From: Candidatus Uhrbacteria bacterium GW2011_GWE2_46_68
GTDB lineage: Bacteria > Patescibacteriota > Patescibacteriia > UBA9934 > GWF2-40-263
Direction of reading: 5' to 3'
Length of the DNA stretch: 58,028 nt
Assembly: GCA_001002765.1 (NCBI GenBank)
Contig: LCMS01000008.1
Location: 1-58,028 of the forward strand
Part shown: piece by piece, positions 43,431-51,554 of the stretch
How positions within the stretch are numbered: the stretch's first letter is position 1
Layout of the letters: every line of letters starts with the position of its first letter
Position numbers and translations under genes: made by a program
The notes under the pieces: model-generated
What the model was told of the DNA's origin: nothing
What the model saw: the letters and a program-made list of their open reading frames with translations, nothing else
Database searches by the model: none

Positions 43431-43545
43431 AATAAAATCAGCGTAATATAGGAACGGCGCTCTGTAAAGGAATTTTTCGTTTTAGAAATTGCGATTCCTT
43501 CTTAAACACGGTACCTTATAGTCATCAGATCATAATTTTTTATGT

Positions 43546-44310
43546 ATGCCTGAGAGCAGAGAAGGGTTTTCCCCACCAGAGAGGACAGATTCATCCACAA
43601 CCGAAAAAAGAAAAGGGCGAGGACGTCGGGATCGCCGAAGAAAAGATCGGGAAAGAAAAGGATCAGCAGGAGGATCGGATACGGAAAAAGTCACCGTGGT
43701 TCCTCGGCCGGGATCAGAAAAACATCCTGGTTCAACCCCGGATGTTTCCTCCACACCACCGGTCACCTCAGGAACAACTTCTTCTCCCGACAGATCTCGA
43801 TCTTCTGGTACGGCAAAACCACCTGACGCAACTAAGACGGACACACGTGCCCCATCGGTTGATACGTCAGACGATGACGATGATGATGGAGACGCTGCGG
43901 TGTCCACACCTTTAGATTCTCCCGCATCACCCACGTCTTCTCTTGATTCGGCCATTCCCGTCAGTGACAAAGATACCCGTGACATTTTTATTCCAGACGG
44001 AGAGGGGGTAGGCGACAAAGCAAAAAAATGGTTTCAAAAAGGTGGAAGAGGATTGGGATTTTTGGGGCTGGGGAGTTTGGGGGTGTTTGCTCATTTGTTC
44101 CGCATCACAGCAAGGACAGCACATCAAGCCTATGACAGCATCCTCTATTTTGCGGAAAAAGCTTTGTATGAGAACAGCGGCGTCAACAAAACGATTCCTT
44201 GGAAATGGTTTGTGAAACCACCGGAGGAACCGGAATATCTCAAAGCAAAAAAACGTTTGGAAGAAATGCAAAAACGCAGTGGAGGTGGGGGAGGAGATAA
44301 AAGAAGATAA
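43546..44310 (+). CDS. Low-complexity protein with a hydrophobic segment, unknown function
   Basis: 254 aa. Residues 1-130 are disordered, rich in Arg/Lys then Ser/Thr/Pro/Asp (RKGRGRRDRRRKDRERK; DTSDDDDDDGD). A hydrophobic stretch GLGFLGLGSLGVFAHLFRI (~residues 167-185) could be a membrane helix, followed by an amphipathic region and a Gly/Lys tail. Transcribed divergently from rel and convergent with topA, with a shared terminator. The base pattern and uninterrupted 254-codon frame support coding, but no homologue is recognised. Confidence 0.6.
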   Translation: MPESREGFSPPERTDSSTTEKRKGRGRRDRRRKDRERKGSAGGSDTEKVTVVPRPGSEKHPGSTPDVSSTPPVTSGTTSSPDRSRSSGTAKPPDATKTDTRAPSVDTSDDDDDDGDAAVSTPLDSPASPTSSLDSAIPVSDKDTRDIFIPDGEGVGDKAKKWFQKGGRGLGFLGLGSLGVFAHLFRITARTAHQAYDSILYFAEKALYENSGVNKTIPWKWFVKPPEEPEYLKAKKRLEEMQKRSGGGGGDKRR

Positions 44311-44312
44311 AA

Positions 44313-44334
44313 AATCAGGGGCAAGCCCCTGATT
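44313..44334. terminator. Bidirectional terminator between the 43546 gene and topA
   Basis: AATCAGGGGC-AA-GCCCCTGATT, a 10-bp perfect stem with AAAA on the left and TTATTTT on the right. Confidence 0.88.
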
Positions 44335-46599
44335 TTATTTTGACCGTTGTTTGAATCGTGACGGTGGTCTCAAACGTTTTTTTACCAAAAGTTCCATGGC
44401 TATCTCCTTGGTTACCTGTGAGGGTTCGAGTTTTTTTCCAAGCGAGGCATTGGTAATGCCGTCAGTGACATACGGACCGAAGCGACCGGATTTGAGCAAA
44501 ATAGGTTTATGGGAAACAGGATCTTCCCCGAACTCTGCCAGTGGAGTGAGTGCGGCTTGTTTTTGTGCAATCGCCTCTGTCACCAAGGTTTGTGCCTGTA
44601 CTTCCGTGATGGTCAAAAGATCAAATGGAGGTTTGAGTGAAGTGGAAAGTAATCCCGTTTTAAGATAAGGGCCAAAGCGGCCGATGGTGGCATAGATAGG
44701 CTCGCCCTCCTTGGTATGCCCAACAAGTCGCGGAAGAGCCAACAATCCTTGCGCCTGATCGACGGTAATCGTATCAAAGAAAAGATCTCGGGGAAGCGGA
44801 ACACGTTTGGGTTTAGGCACTCCTTTTTCTTTTTCTTCTTCTCCCAGTTGCACATACGATCCATAGCGCCCCGAGCGGACACGAATATTTTTTCCTGTGG
44901 CAGGATCGGTTCCCAAAATGCGATCGGGCAAAATATCTTCTCGTTTTAGATCTTCCATTTTTTCGGTGATGTTTTGATGGAAGGGGGTATAAAATTGTTT
45001 GAGCATGGGGATCCATTCCATTTCTCCTTCCGCGACTTCATCCAAATTTTTTTCCATCTTTGCCGTGAATTGATAATCCACAATATTGGGAAAATGTTGG
45101 ACAAGCAAGTCATTTACAATACAACCGATATCGGTGGGCTTGAGCTTTTTTTGATCATCACGCTCCACATATCCACGATCCAGAATCGTACTAATGGTCG
45201 GCGCATACGTGGATGGTCGGCCGATCTCATATTCTTCCAAGACTTTTACCAAGGTCGCGTCCGAATAGCGCGCAGGTGGTTCGGTAAAATGTTGGGTGGG
45301 CGTGAGGGAAGAAAGGGCAACAGGATCACCCACGACAAGCACGGGCAACCATTTTTCTTTGGCTCCTTGATAGATTTTCATAAATCCATCAAAGAGAACG
45401 CTGTGACCGGTTGAACGAAAGACAAAATCTTTTGCCATGATATCAACACTGGTACGCTCCACGCGCGCCGGAGGAAGTTGAGAAGCCAAGGTACGACGCC
45501 AGATCAAATCATAGAGTTTGACATGTTGCGCTTGAAGAGGAGATTTGATTTCTTGTGACGTCACACGAATATCCGTAGGACGAATGGCTTCGTGCGCTTC
45601 TTGAGCACCTTTCTTTTTTGTTTTGTATTGCTTGGGTCCCGTGGCATAGGCAGCACCAAGAGTTTGCACAATATACTGCTGGGTTTCTCCTAAAAATTTG
45701 TCCGCAAGTGTCAAAGAATCCGTACGCATATAGGAGATGCGACCGGTTTCATACAAGTCTTGCGCCAACTTCATGGTTTGCTTGGCAGAGAATCCCAATT
45801 TTTTGTTTGCTTCCATTTGGAGTGAAGCCGTTGTGAATGGAACCGGAGGTGCTTTGGAGACTTCCTGTTTTTCCACCTGAGTTACTTGATACGATGCGCT
45901 TGCAAGATCTTGCAGAACAACTTGGGCCTCGGCTTCATTTTTGATGGATAACTTCTCGAGTTTTTGTCCATGGGCATGAGTAAGTTTTCCTTCAAATGTT
46001 TGCCCTTCTTTTTCAAATAGCGCATCCAAACTCCAATACTCTTCTATTTTGAATGCATCGCGTTCACGTTCACGATCCACTACCAGCCGTACCGCGACCG
46101 ATTGCACGCGACCGGCCGAAAGACCGGATCGCACTTTGCGCCACAAAAGTGGGGAAAGCTCATATCCCACAAGGCGATCGAGAATACGTCGCGTTTGTTG
46201 TGCATTGACAAGGTGCATATCAAGCCAACGCGGATGAGCGATCGCTTCTTCAATCGCAGTTTTGGTGATCTCATGAAACGTGATGCGTTTTGCTTTTTTT
46301 GAATCAAGCTCAAGGGCTTGGGCAATATGCCAAGCGATCGCTTCTCCTTCGCGGTCGCTATCGGTCGCCAGATAGACCGTATCCGATTCTTCGGCGGCTT
46401 TTTTGAGCGCACTCACCACTTTTTTACTGTCATTTGGGACAAGATATGTTGGTGCAAAGTCATGTTCGACATCTACACCGGTTTTACTTTTGGGAAGATC
46501 ACGAATGTGTCCGTAGGAAGAAAGCACTTGAAAATCTTTTCCCAAAAAAGCGGAAATCGTTTTTGTTTTCGTCGGAGACTCGACAATGAGAAGTTGCAT
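44335..46599 (-). CDS. topA: DNA topoisomerase I
   Basis: ~754 aa type IA enzyme relaxing negative supercoils. Toprim domain LLIVESPTKTKTISAFLG with DSDREGEAIAWHI; RVQSVAVRLV; catalytic Tyr in TGRISYMRTDSLTL; EEYEIGRPSTYAPTISTI. The C-terminus has three to four RFGPY/RYGSY-type repeats (SGRYGSYVQLG, IGRFGPYLKTG, SGRFGPYVTDG) but no zinc-binding cysteines, the usual CPR/Firmicute-like variant. The start is MQLLIVESPTK; the 14 extra ORF residues overlap dprA and are unlike the family. Last gene of the LCP-der-pth-dprA-topA minus-strand run. Confidence 0.95.
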   Translation of the reverse strand: MQLLIVESPTKTKTISAFLGKDFQVLSSYGHIRDLPKSKTGVDVEHDFAPTYLVPNDSKKVVSALKKAAEESDTVYLATDSDREGEAIAWHIAQALELDSKKAKRITFHEITKTAIEEAIAHPRWLDMHLVNAQQTRRILDRLVGYELSPLLWRKVRSGLSAGRVQSVAVRLVVDRERERDAFKIEEYWSLDALFEKEGQTFEGKLTHAHGQKLEKLSIKNEAEAQVVLQDLASASYQVTQVEKQEVSKAPPVPFTTASLQMEANKKLGFSAKQTMKLAQDLYETGRISYMRTDSLTLADKFLGETQQYIVQTLGAAYATGPKQYKTKKKGAQEAHEAIRPTDIRVTSQEIKSPLQAQHVKLYDLIWRRTLASQLPPARVERTSVDIMAKDFVFRSTGHSVLFDGFMKIYQGAKEKWLPVLVVGDPVALSSLTPTQHFTEPPARYSDATLVKVLEEYEIGRPSTYAPTISTILDRGYVERDDQKKLKPTDIGCIVNDLLVQHFPNIVDYQFTAKMEKNLDEVAEGEMEWIPMLKQFYTPFHQNITEKMEDLKREDILPDRILGTDPATGKNIRVRSGRYGSYVQLGEEEKEKGVPKPKRVPLPRDLFFDTITVDQAQGLLALPRLVGHTKEGEPIYATIGRFGPYLKTGLLSTSLKPPFDLLTITEVQAQTLVTEAIAQKQAALTPLAEFGEDPVSHKPILLKSGRFGPYVTDGITNASLGKKLEPSQVTKEIAMELLVKKRLRPPSRFKQRSK

Positions 46600-46637
46600 A
46601 GAGATGTCAGTGATAATGCGGGATCGCATTTTTTTCG

Positions 46638-47738
46638 TCAAGCAAGAGAGGAGACGCGAATATAATATTGGCTCCCCACATGTTTAATGATTCCTTTCAT
46701 TTCAAGCAAGGTGAGAGTGCTCGAAACGGCGGAAGAAGAAAGATGAGTTTCTTCGATGAGCACATCAATGTGTTTGGGGTCAAGCGAGAGAGTGGTAAGC
46801 AGTTGTGATTCTTCCTGTGTGGAAGGAGTGTAGGCGACAGATGATATGGCGGGCGTTTGCAGGGAAGGCAAAATATCCGTGGGTTCGGTGACGGGGATGG
46901 CCCCCATTTTGAGAAGATTGTTGGGCCCTTCACTTAAGGGAGAAGTGATGGGACCCGGCACGGCGTAGACATCACGTCCGGCATCCAAGGCCGCTCGTGC
47001 GGTAATCAAGGATCCGGATTTTTTATTGGCTTCAATAATCAAGGTTCCCTGACACCATCCGGCAATTAAACGATTGCGAAAGGGGAAGTGTTGTTTAAGT
47101 GGAGGAGTTCCCATGGGAAATTCACTCACAACCGCTCCTCCTTGATCCACAATACGTTTTGCCAAGGAGAGATGCTCTTGCGGATACAGCGTTTCCTCAT
47201 CAAGTCCGGAACCGAGAATGGCCACAGTTGTCCCTTTTTCTTCAAGAGTGATGGTGTGAGCCAGGGCATCAATGCCATAGGCAAGACCACTGACGATGAT
47301 AAGAGGGGATTGTGCAAGAGGCGTGATGAGTTGTCTGGTGACAAGTTTTCCGTACAAGGAAGGATGTCGAGATCCTACGACCGCCAAGGTGTGTCGCGAA
47401 GGATCGGGGAGGGAGCCGCGCACAAAGAGCAAAGGAGGCGGATCGTAAATGGTGCGTAACAGAGTTGGATAGAGGGGATCTTTATAATGAACAACGTGGA
47501 TATTTCGCGTTTGGAGATCCACCCATTCTTTTTGCGGATCAATGTTTTTTCTTTCCTCACAAAACGTTTTTGCTATGGGTGGTTCTATGCCACAAAGGAT
47601 CAATTCTTCCAAAGGAGCTTCAAACGCTTTTTGCATGGACGGAAATCCTTTTTCCAGTCGTGTAAGACGAATCGCACCAAACGGGCGAAATCGGACAAGT
47701 CCGAGCCAAAAGGGAATATCGTTTGGAGAGATAGGCAT
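46638..47738 (-). CDS. dprA: DNA processing protein DprA
   Basis: 366 aa. Loads RecA on incoming single-stranded DNA during transformation. Rossmann-like core: LAVVGSRHPSLYGKLVTRQL, IIVSGLAYGIDALAH, VAILGSGLDEETLYPQEH, EFPMGTPPLKQHFPFRNRLIAGWCQGTLIIEANKKSGSLITARAAL. The N-terminal SAM-like helical domain and a C-terminal winged helix (LDPKHIDVLIEETHLSSSAVSSTLTLLEMKGII) are both present, so it is full length. 14 bases separate it from pth upstream. Confidence 0.95.
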   Translation of the reverse strand: MPISPNDIPFWLGLVRFRPFGAIRLTRLEKGFPSMQKAFEAPLEELILCGIEPPIAKTFCEERKNIDPQKEWVDLQTRNIHVVHYKDPLYPTLLRTIYDPPPLLFVRGSLPDPSRHTLAVVGSRHPSLYGKLVTRQLITPLAQSPLIIVSGLAYGIDALAHTITLEEKGTTVAILGSGLDEETLYPQEHLSLAKRIVDQGGAVVSEFPMGTPPLKQHFPFRNRLIAGWCQGTLIIEANKKSGSLITARAALDAGRDVYAVPGPITSPLSEGPNNLLKMGAIPVTEPTDILPSLQTPAISSVAYTPSTQEESQLLTTLSLDPKHIDVLIEETHLSSSAVSSTLTLLEMKGIIKHVGSQYYIRVSSLA

Positions 47739-47752
47739 ACCAAGAAACCGCT

Positions 47753-48238
47753 TTAGGCGGTTTTTGGAGAAAGATGATTCAAGAGAACTTGAATCGCTTG
47801 ATCAAGAATAGCGGGCAGTTGTGTTTCCTCCTCCGGTGTCCAACGCTTTAGCACCCATTCATCAAGAGGGATATCGGGAAACGTTGGGCGACCAATTCCT
47901 ACACGCAAGCGAGCAAGCGATGTTCCGCTTGGGAATAGATCTAAAATGGATTGCATCCCATTGTGTCCTGCCGAGGATCCGCTGTCTTTAAAACGCAATG
48001 TGCCAAAAGGGAGGTCGGCATCATCATATCCACTGACATTCATGAAAGTTTGCGGTTTACACAAAATGATTTTTTCATGATCAATCACATGCTCGGCAAT
48101 TTCGGCTTGAAGGGAAGATTTTTTACGAAAAGAAATATTCCAGTGTTTGGCGAGCGCATCCAAAACCACAAACCCCATATTGTGGCGTGTGTGTGCATAG
48201 GTGGTTCCGGGATTTCCCAGGCCGATCACTGCTTTCAT
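47753..48238 (-). CDS. pth: Peptidyl-tRNA hydrolase with an internal deletion
   Basis: Releases peptides from stalled peptidyl-tRNA. The start is MKAVIGLGNPG, four bases after the der stop. Catalytic His in HTRHNMGF and Asn in GLGNPG are present, plus KPQTFMNVSG and GSSAGHNGMQSI. Between NVSG and DDADLPFG about 20 residues found in most Pth (helix plus the strand leading into the catalytic Asp) are missing, giving ~161 aa instead of ~185-195. The frame is kept, so this is an in-frame loss rather than a frameshift. Activity cannot be judged from sequence. Confidence 0.85.
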   Translation of the reverse strand: MKAVIGLGNPGTTYAHTRHNMGFVVLDALAKHWNISFRKKSSLQAEIAEHVIDHEKIILCKPQTFMNVSGYDDADLPFGTLRFKDSGSSAGHNGMQSILDLFPSGTSLARLRVGIGRPTFPDIPLDEWVLKRWTPEEETQLPAILDQAIQVLLNHLSPKTA

Positions 48239-48242
48239 AAAG

Positions 48243-48572
48243 TTAAGAAGAGACAGCTCCTGCGGCGCGCGCATGGAGGCGTATGGGAGTTCCTTCCAAA
48301 GGAAAACGAACACGCAATTGATTTTCGAGATAATTCAAATACATCTTGTGCAAAGAATCTGCGCGTCGGGCTTTTACAGTAAGCATAAAACGTGGAGGCG
48401 CGCCTTCCATTTGTTGCAGATCGATCAGTTTGGGAGGTTTCACATCACGGTTTGCAGGAATCGGTCGACGATGCTCAATAGCTTTTTGTAAAAAAGCGAC
48501 CAAGGTTTCGTGAGGAATTTGTTGCAAACGATGGTGCTGTTTTTGGCAGAGATAAAAAGTTGAGGCGCCCAT
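48243..48572 (-). CDS. der: GTPase Der, C-terminal KH-like segment (after frameshift)
   Basis: This is the 3' part of der in another frame: QHHRLQQIPHETLVAFLQKAIEHRRPIP then PPKLIDLQQMEGAPPRFMLTVKARRADSLHKMYLNYLENQLR is the Der KH-like domain that binds the ribosome. The first ~10 residues shown by the ORF track are out of frame. Adding one A to the AAAAA run (minus strand, 48544-48540) would restore SAKKQHHRL and a normal ~440-aa Der. Confidence 0.85.
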   Translation of the reverse strand: MGASTFYLCQKQHHRLQQIPHETLVAFLQKAIEHRRPIPANRDVKPPKLIDLQQMEGAPPRFMLTVKARRADSLHKMYLNYLENQLRVRFPLEGTPIRLHARAAGAVSS

Positions 48573-49564
48573 GTCAAAAAAGGGATGGAGCGTTCGATGT
48601 AATCTTGATATTCATTGATCGTTGAGGTTGTTTTGCCTTCCACCAAATCCCATTTATTCACCACAAAAACAAGACCCGCGTTTGTATCTTTGAGAAGTCC
48701 GGCCAAAGTGCGCTCCTGATTTCCAAACGGTTCGGAAGCATCCAAAATAAATAATACGACATCGGCTTTTTGAATGGCGCGGATCGTGCGTTCTACACCT
48801 GCTTCTTCCAACCCTCCTGTTTTTCTGATTTTTTCTTTTTTGCGAATGCCGGCCGTGTCAATAAACAAATACGGCTTTCCATCATGTTCAATAAGGACGT
48901 CGTTGGGCTCGCGTGTAGTATGAGAGATAGTGCTTGTAATAAAACGTTCTTCTCCCACAAGGGCATTGAGCAAAGTGGATTTACCAACATTTGGTTTTCC
49001 AATAACCGCAATGCGCGTTGCTTCGATGAGTGCCTGTTCACCAGGAGGTTTTTGCAGGGTGATCAATTGTTCATAGACGACCTCCAAAAGATCTCCTACT
49101 CCATTTCCTTTAACCGCGGAAATGGGAACAGGGGCGGGGAGTCCAAGCATACGCCATTCTGGCTCATGAGCATTGGCGCGATGGCGCATAGTCTCTGCCT
49201 TGTTTCCAACAACGATGACCGGAGTGGATTGATGGCGCAAGAGGGTTGCCAGTTCCATATCCTGTGGAAGAGGCTCGTGTTGGAGATCAACCAAAAACAA
49301 AATAAGATCCGCTTTTTTAATGGCTTTTTTTGTTTGACGTATGGTGCCTTGATGAATTTCGTTTTGAAGATCCCCATCCATTCCGCCGGTATCAATCACA
49401 CGAATCACTTTTCCTTTCCACAGACAACGACCTTCTTTCCAGTCTCGGGTCGTTCCGGCCTCACGAGAAACCAAAGCCTTTCGTTCTTCTAAAAGACGAT
49501 TAAAAAGAGTGGATTTGCCGACATTGGTGCGACCGACAAGGACAACCGTAGGAAGAGAGTTCAT
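48440..49564 (-). CDS. der: GTPase Der (EngA), tandem GTPase segment (frame broken at ~48540)
   Basis: 50S assembly GTPase with two G domains. G1 of domain 1 is VGRTNVGKSTLFN with DTGG; domain 2 has IGKPNVGKSTLLNAL, DTAGIRKK and VNKWDLVE. The first domain has NKAE in place of the usual NKxD, a visible deviation. True coding ends near residue 340 (PQLFISAK); the last ~34 residues in the ORF track are out of frame and the KH-like domain continues at 48243-48539. It starts inside the 3' end of the LCP gene (4-base overlap). Confidence 0.92.
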   Translation of the reverse strand: MNSLPTVVLVGRTNVGKSTLFNRLLEERKALVSREAGTTRDWKEGRCLWKGKVIRVIDTGGMDGDLQNEIHQGTIRQTKKAIKKADLILFLVDLQHEPLPQDMELATLLRHQSTPVIVVGNKAETMRHRANAHEPEWRMLGLPAPVPISAVKGNGVGDLLEVVYEQLITLQKPPGEQALIEATRIAVIGKPNVGKSTLLNALVGEERFITSTISHTTREPNDVLIEHDGKPYLFIDTAGIRKKEKIRKTGGLEEAGVERTIRAIQKADVVLFILDASEPFGNQERTLAGLLKDTNAGLVFVVNKWDLVEGKTTSTINEYQDYIERSIPFLTWAPQLFISAKNSTIVCNKFLTKPWSLFYKKLLSIVDRFLQTVM

Positions 49565-51147
49565 AGAGAGGTGAGTGGATCAGGAGAGGTGGCTCCGAGA
49601 ATAATAAGGAAATCGAGAGGGGATTGTGTGGCCAAGTTTGGAAGGTCATCAACAAGAGCGGCGATTTCTTCTTGAGGAATGAGAGACCCGGAGGCAATCC
49701 ATCCGGAAGGGGAAACAATGATATCTGCCTTTATGACATCACAAATCGTTTGAAGATCACTCGCCTTGGCTCCATTGGTAAAATCATAGACCGTGGTATA
49801 GGCATAATCGCGCTTGGAGGCATTGCCGATTTTTAACACGGCCAGACCAAGAGCATCCAGTTTTTGTGAGGTGGCTGAGGCAAGACCAGCAGTGGTAGTG
49901 CCGTTTTGCACTTCTACCTTGATCGCGTTTGGATCATTCATGATCCAAGAAACCGTATCCGTCAAGCCTTGTGCAGCGATTTCCTCATCAGAAAGAAAGA
50001 TGGAAGAGGCCATGGCTTGGATCGGACGCCAGTCATTATTTTTAGGAAGGAGCACATAAGCGCCATCCATAATCGTGGCGTAAAGGGGAGAAGATTCCGA
50101 AGTATCGAGAACATGGGAGGCGATTTGGGAAGTGTCGATGGAGCGCAGGACTTTGGCCAAACGGACGATTTCCCAAACCGAGAGATTGGTGGCGATATTG
50201 TCTTCCAAGGTATTGAGAATGCTACTGATGCGGGAGGGGTTCAAAAGTGTAGAGGTGGAGAAAATTTTATTTTTGACGGCAATAAGGACTTGTTGTTGGC
50301 GGCGGCTTCGCGCAAAGTCCGATGATTCTCCATTGGTACCATGACGTGAGCGGACAAATTTAAGAGCTGTTTCCCCATCCATAGCAACCCAGCCTTGTTC
50401 AAACGAAATGGTTTCAAATCTGCAATCATAAGAAGGAGCCATGACCTCTTGAGCAGCTTCATCCACAAGAGTTTCTTCATCCATTATTTCTTCCGTCTCA
50501 GTTACGATTTCGCATTCCGCCATTTCCATGCCGTGGATGGGATACGCATAGTCGGCAAACGTTTGTTCGACATACACATCAATTCCTCCCAGGTCATCAA
50601 TGAGTTGTGCAAACCCGTCAAAGTCTACACGGACATAATAGTGCACAGGTTGGAGCAGAATATTTTCGACAACAGTGGAGGCCAAGGTGGGCCCATTGTC
50701 CTTTTGTTCCAATTCTCCATACGCATTGGCATGATTGATTTTGTACCAGCCGTATCCTGGGATGGGGACGGAAAGATCCCGCGGAACAGAGATGGTTCCC
50801 ACCGCGTCTGTAGAAGGTTGCCAGCTGGCAAAGATCATGGTGTCGGAAAGTTGAGGTCCTTCGTGACCCTCTCCCCCAACACCCAAAAGAAGAATGTTGA
50901 CGCGATCTTCATTTTCTCCGTCCAAGGTGCGCTCGCCTGTGCCAACCATTTGGCTTAAGGTGGAGAAAAAAGAAAAAGAAGAGTTGGCATTATTTGTTGT
51001 GGTGACTTGATAGGAAAATGCAGCGCTGAAGACCGCGCAAAAAATCAGAGCAGTCAAAAGAAATTTTCCATAAACAAAAAAAGGCTGTTTGCGTGTTGCA
51101 TCAAGCTGATATTTTTGTCGCAATAAATCCACTTTGATTTTTTCCAT
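49561..51147 (-). CDS. LytR-CpsA-Psr (LCP) family protein
   Basis: ~528 aa cell-envelope enzyme family that transfers glycopolymers to peptidoglycan or related acceptors. One N-terminal membrane helix (FLLTALIFCAVFSAAFSY), then the LCP domain: RVNILLLGVGGEGHEGPQLSDTMIFAS, TISVPRDLSVPIPGYGWYKINHANAYG, FAQLIDDLGGIDVYVE, MDGETALKFVRSRHG...DFARSRRQQQVL, all with the expected Arg/Asp residues. The C-terminus has a LytR_C domain (IKVEVQNGTTTAGLASATSQKL). The start is the second Met (MEKIKVDL); TATCCT lies 14 bases upstream, so it is probably leaderless. First gene of the minus-strand run. Confidence 0.9.
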   Translation of the reverse strand: MEKIKVDLLRQKYQLDATRKQPFFVYGKFLLTALIFCAVFSAAFSYQVTTTNNANSSFSFFSTLSQMVGTGERTLDGENEDRVNILLLGVGGEGHEGPQLSDTMIFASWQPSTDAVGTISVPRDLSVPIPGYGWYKINHANAYGELEQKDNGPTLASTVVENILLQPVHYYVRVDFDGFAQLIDDLGGIDVYVEQTFADYAYPIHGMEMAECEIVTETEEIMDEETLVDEAAQEVMAPSYDCRFETISFEQGWVAMDGETALKFVRSRHGTNGESSDFARSRRQQQVLIAVKNKIFSTSTLLNPSRISSILNTLEDNIATNLSVWEIVRLAKVLRSIDTSQIASHVLDTSESSPLYATIMDGAYVLLPKNNDWRPIQAMASSIFLSDEEIAAQGLTDTVSWIMNDPNAIKVEVQNGTTTAGLASATSQKLDALGLAVLKIGNASKRDYAYTTVYDFTNGAKASDLQTICDVIKADIIVSPSGWIASGSLIPQEEIAALVDDLPNLATQSPLDFLIILGATSPDPLTSL

Positions 51148-51271
51148 AGCGTAAGAACTGTAGGATAGCATAGCAAAAAAATGCGATTTTTCAAGCGAAG
51201 TTTTTGAGGCTTTCTATTTGGATAATCCGTTGCCCTCCTCATTTTCTTGTGTTATCGTGTTTTTCACTTGG

Positions 51272-51348
51272 GGACGCATGGCTCAGTTGGTTAGAGCGCT
51301 ACCTTCACACGGTAGAGGTCCGTGGTTCGAGTCCACGTGCGTCCACCA
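51272..51348 (+). tRNA. tRNA-Val (CAC)
   Basis: Acceptor GGACGCA/TGCGTCC. Anticodon stem-loop CTACC-TTCACAC-GGTAG gives CAC. T-arm CGTGG-TTCGAGT-CCACG, with CCA encoded. Confidence 0.95.
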
Positions 51349-51489
51349 GTCCGAATTTGTTAAAGAAGTTTCCTCGGGGCTTCGGGTGGCAGGCTACCCA
51401 CAACTATTCAAGATAGAGTAAAGGGCTGGTTATGCTACGCGAGAGAAGCGAAGGGTGTGCGGAATCGAAAATGTCAAAGACTTATTTTT

Positions 51490-51514
51490 AAAACTTCCAT
51501 ACGAAGTTTTTTTG
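51490..51514 (+). terminator. Hairpin terminator upstream of the tandem family
   Basis: AAAACTTC-CATAC-GAAGTTTT followed by TTTG. It likely ends transcription from the tRNA-Val side before copy B. The rest of 51349-51554 shows no gene. Confidence 0.65.
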
Positions 51515-51554
51515 TTTTTATTTAAAGAGTGAGAATGATAAGCTGATAATTACT

